Positions 63,530 through 64,000 of a stretch of 64,000 nucleotides of DNA are shown here, piece by piece. Position numbers and translations under genes: made by a program. The notes under the pieces were generated by a model. The model was given only the letters and a program-made list of their open reading frames with translations, was not told where the DNA came from and ran no database searches. Source of the stretch: Zonotrichia leucophrys gambelii (Eukaryota > Chordata > Aves > Passeriformes > Passerellidae); the NCBI RefSeq assembly GCF_028769735.1, contig NC_088174.1:761001-825000 (forward strand). The letters run 5' to 3'. Numbering within the stretch: position 1 is the stretch's first letter; every line of letters begins with the position of its first letter.

Positions 63530-64000
63530 AATTCAGGGCCCAGCTTTGGCATCTCCCGTGCCGGAGCCGCTTCTTTGGGGTTCGCTTTTGCCCGCACTGC
63601 CCAGACCTTGCTGTTGCGGCCTCTCCCCTTCCTCCCCCCCAGCCCACCCTCCTCCTCCTCCTCCTCCTGCCGTCGTTGTCCTGGCAACCAGAGGCCAGCA
63701 CGGCCCTGCCCCGGGTGACAGCCCGGCCACAAAGGCGGCTTTGAGCGCTCCGCGGTCCGGGCCGTGCCTAGCGCCCCCTGTGCTGCAGGCGAGTGCGGGG
63801 GGCGGCCCGGGGGATCCCCGCAGCCCCCAGGTGTCCCGGGGTCACGGGCAGGGTTCGTGGCTCCGCTCCGGGATGGCTGAGGGAGGGCACGGGCCCATTC
63901 TTGTGGCTGCGGCGGGGCGGAGAGCGGGTCAGGCGGCCTCGGAACCCCTGACACAGCCCCGAGGGTCCCCGGGTGTCACTCAGCCTGAGGGAAGCTGTCC
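63530..64000. promoter_or_regulatory. CpG island at the right edge, probable promoter of the next gene
   Basis: CG dinucleotides rise sharply from about 63,540 and stay high to the window end. A GTTGTCCTGGCAAC motif at 63,675-63,688 is one base from an RFX X-box (GTTGCC..GGCAAC type). No coding exon can be assigned. In mammals VAMP7 follows SPRY3, but nothing here identifies it. Confidence 0.5.

Noticed and set aside
63842..64000. ATG-initiated frame (MAEGGHGPILVAAAG) at the right edge as the first exon of VAMP7
   Set aside because: The residues do not resemble the VAMP7 longin-domain start, and no splice donor supports it. The synteny expectation alone is not enough.

Overview
This window is nuclear DNA from a bird, probably a passerine. 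Protein-coding sequence is carried on spliced exons with GT/AG borders. CR1-type LINE 3' ends are scattered on both strands, and there are avian-style retroviral LTR and pol remnants, CpG islands and GC-rich minisatellites. The order TMLHE then SPRY3 matches the vertebrate segment that corresponds to human Xq28 (established synteny). There is no sign of bacterial or viral gene organisation. The passerine assignment is an inference from the repeat families and cannot be fixed from sequence alone.

Left part (about 1-5,010, minus strand): six in-phase exons of an immunoglobulin-superfamily membrane protein. They encode a signal peptide, a V-type domain without the usual cysteines, a C2-type domain, and three successive transmembrane-type exons. 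The gene runs off the left edge. Next comes TMLHE (minus strand). Its coding region is complete in seven exons (8,562-14,000) with the whole 2-oxoglutarate dioxygenase active site. Its probable noncoding first exon lies in a CpG island near 17.5 kb and its polyA signal near 6.99 kb.

Middle (about 19-40 kb): a gene-poor stretch of repeats. It holds a 20-bp-type minisatellite (21.1-21.7 kb), a reverse-oriented LTR fragment, a decayed ERV pol with a 3' LTR (22.06-24.86 kb), further LTR-like and tandem repeats to 27.3 kb, a decamer minisatellite (29.2-29.8 kb), and an 18-bp minisatellite (34.55-35.5 kb) that happens to read as collagen-like Gly-X-Y on the plus strand.

Right part (about 39.8-50.45 kb, plus strand): SPRY3. 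It has a CpG-island promoter and probable noncoding first exon, a 3.5-kb intron, an intact single-exon coding region (43,920-44,792) and a 3' UTR of about 5.6 kb ending at an AATAAA at 50,418. From 50.45 kb to 63.5 kb I see no coding exon, only CR1 remnants, one tandem repeat and some unusually AT-rich unique blocks. A CpG island with an RFX-like X-box motif begins near 63.5 kb and suggests the promoter of a neighbouring gene beyond the right edge.

The three genes do not form a pathway. TMLHE acts in mitochondrial carnitine synthesis, SPRY3 is a feedback inhibitor of receptor tyrosine kinase signalling, and the Ig protein is an orphan surface receptor or adhesion molecule. The most distinctive unexplained feature is the architecture of the Ig gene.
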